64,000 bases of DNA from Brasenia schreberi (Eukaryota; Streptophyta; Magnoliopsida; Nymphaeales; Cabombaceae). How positions within the stretch are numbered: position 1 is the first letter of the stretch; each line of letters begins with the position of its first letter. Below the pieces are notes generated by a model that ran no database searches, was not told where the DNA came from, and worked only from the letters and a program-made list of their open reading frames with translations. Of this stretch, positions 63,128 to 64,000 are shown in pieces. The stretch covers positions 13,171,501 through 13,235,500 of the forward strand of contig JAYKKT010000061.1 of the NCBI GenBank assembly GCA_036023115.1, given 5' to 3'. The translations under genes and the position numbers were made by a program.

Positions 63128-63847
63128 CTAAGAAAAAGTGGAGTTTTATAAGTTCATAACTATGAAAAAACTAAGAATGATTTGAATCGTTACATCTGCA
63201 CAAACAAAGCACCAACAAGTTAAACAGTTCGCTGTTCGTAACTTCCTCCCTTCTACTATGCTTCTTTTCACATTTAAACAGGATAAAGGGGCTTTCAAAC
63301 TATGAGCTTGTTACAGGACAGTCAAGTGGTCTTCTCATGGTTATTAGAAAACAAAGTTTTCCATTTCAGCAAAGACAACCAATAATGTGAACAAATTTTC
63401 TCCAACAACAAGAACATCTATTATGCATTCTCAAGTGTTCTTCTAGGTGCACCATTTGGCATTTAGCAATTATTAAAGTGTCAATAAATAGTGAATATCG
63501 TAACTATTTTCACTCCACATTTTTCTTTATGTGCTTGATAGATAAACATAGACCATCCATGGACGACTAGGACCTCATTTTACATCAGTGCAATGGAAAA
63601 AGCAAGAGTGACACTTTATGTCTCTGAGTACTTTCATGGTAGAAAATGTCTTAGAAAGAGAGTAATTATTCTTCACTAAAGCAGACATCATAATAGGCAT
63701 CATTAACAACTTTGGTTATCATGTTTTACAAAAACCATCTTCATTTGTTTCCCAATTTTAGGAAAGTAATTTCTTGTTTCACACTTCATATAAAGATATT
63801 GGTAGGAAAAAAAACTTCACATAAAGGTAAACAATCCTTGCTTCTTA

Positions 63848-64000
63848 CATTTCTTGTGCTTCTTCTCGGATCATTTCCGTCTGTACAACCTTAGGGTTAG
63901 GGGCATCAGCAAGTTCTTGTTTGAAATAGATTTCACGGACTGCAGCTTGTATCTCAATAGTTTCACAAGATGGAAAAGGACAGAAGTTGAGAGGAAGGAC
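63848..64000 (-). other. Exon-like open segment at the window edge, unidentified
   Basis: The minus strand stays open from the edge for 51 codons, including ETIEIQAAVREIYFKQELAD and APNPKVVQTEMIREEAQEM, then TAA. The charged, helix-like composition looks protein-coding, but it does not match FAH, which is expected to have its upstream exon further out. It might be the end of another gene, a captured piece, or chance. I do not recognise it. Confidence 0.25.

Overview
The window is nuclear DNA of a flowering plant. It is AT-rich, its genes carry GT-AG introns, and the clearest proteins are plant housekeeping proteins (eIF1A, a PP4/PPX-type phosphatase, fumarylacetoacetase). Most of the remaining DNA is old, nested transposable elements. 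The sequence does not let me name a species.

Three host genes can be supported, all on the minus strand. (1) At 5228-5368 lies the first coding exon of a PPX/PP4 catalytic subunit, with a TATA box upstream at 5501-5511. No downstream exon appears before the left edge. (2) At 27860-28297 is an intact, intronless 145-residue eIF1A reading frame. (3) At 45988-63127 are the last twelve coding exons of fumarylacetoacetase (FAH), 328 residues with every splice phase consistent. The N-terminus lies beyond the right edge. Some further exon-like pieces (12925-13025, 13222-13292, 63848-64000) could not be identified.

Layout: 1-756 is the edge of a Copia LTR element. 2240-3578 is an RTE LINE fragment. 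About 9690-10520 is a dead FAR1-like MULE transposase. 14520-23900 is a nest of insertions: a plus-strand RTE LINE is interrupted by a minus-strand RTE LINE, which is itself interrupted by a hAT element and another LINE, and further LINE insertions lie downstream. After eIF1A come an ABCB-transporter fragment (28809-29280) and a PIF/Harbinger transposase fragment (29488-29846). 34240-37496 is a full-length but decayed RTE LINE with a perfect 12-bp target-site duplication. 38612-41200 holds a LINE involved in a tandem duplication and a probable 5' inversion. 42253-42427 is a hAT-type MITE with a perfect 8-bp duplication. 43680-45533 is microsatellite-rich.

The FAH gene has an 8.8-kb intron (51200-60006) filled with elements: a dead Copia element, a second LTR element inserted in it that carries pieces of a plastid-type HSP90 gene and a PPR gene, LINE pieces, and a 190-bp internally deleted RTE derivative with its own target-site duplication. 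One RTE LINE family links the window: its tail (…GGGAAAAGGCTTAGTTGTTG…) recurs at more than ten places, from full-length elements down to a 61-bp insertion. The host genes show no operon-like or pathway relationship to one another. The mobile-element history is the most informative content here.
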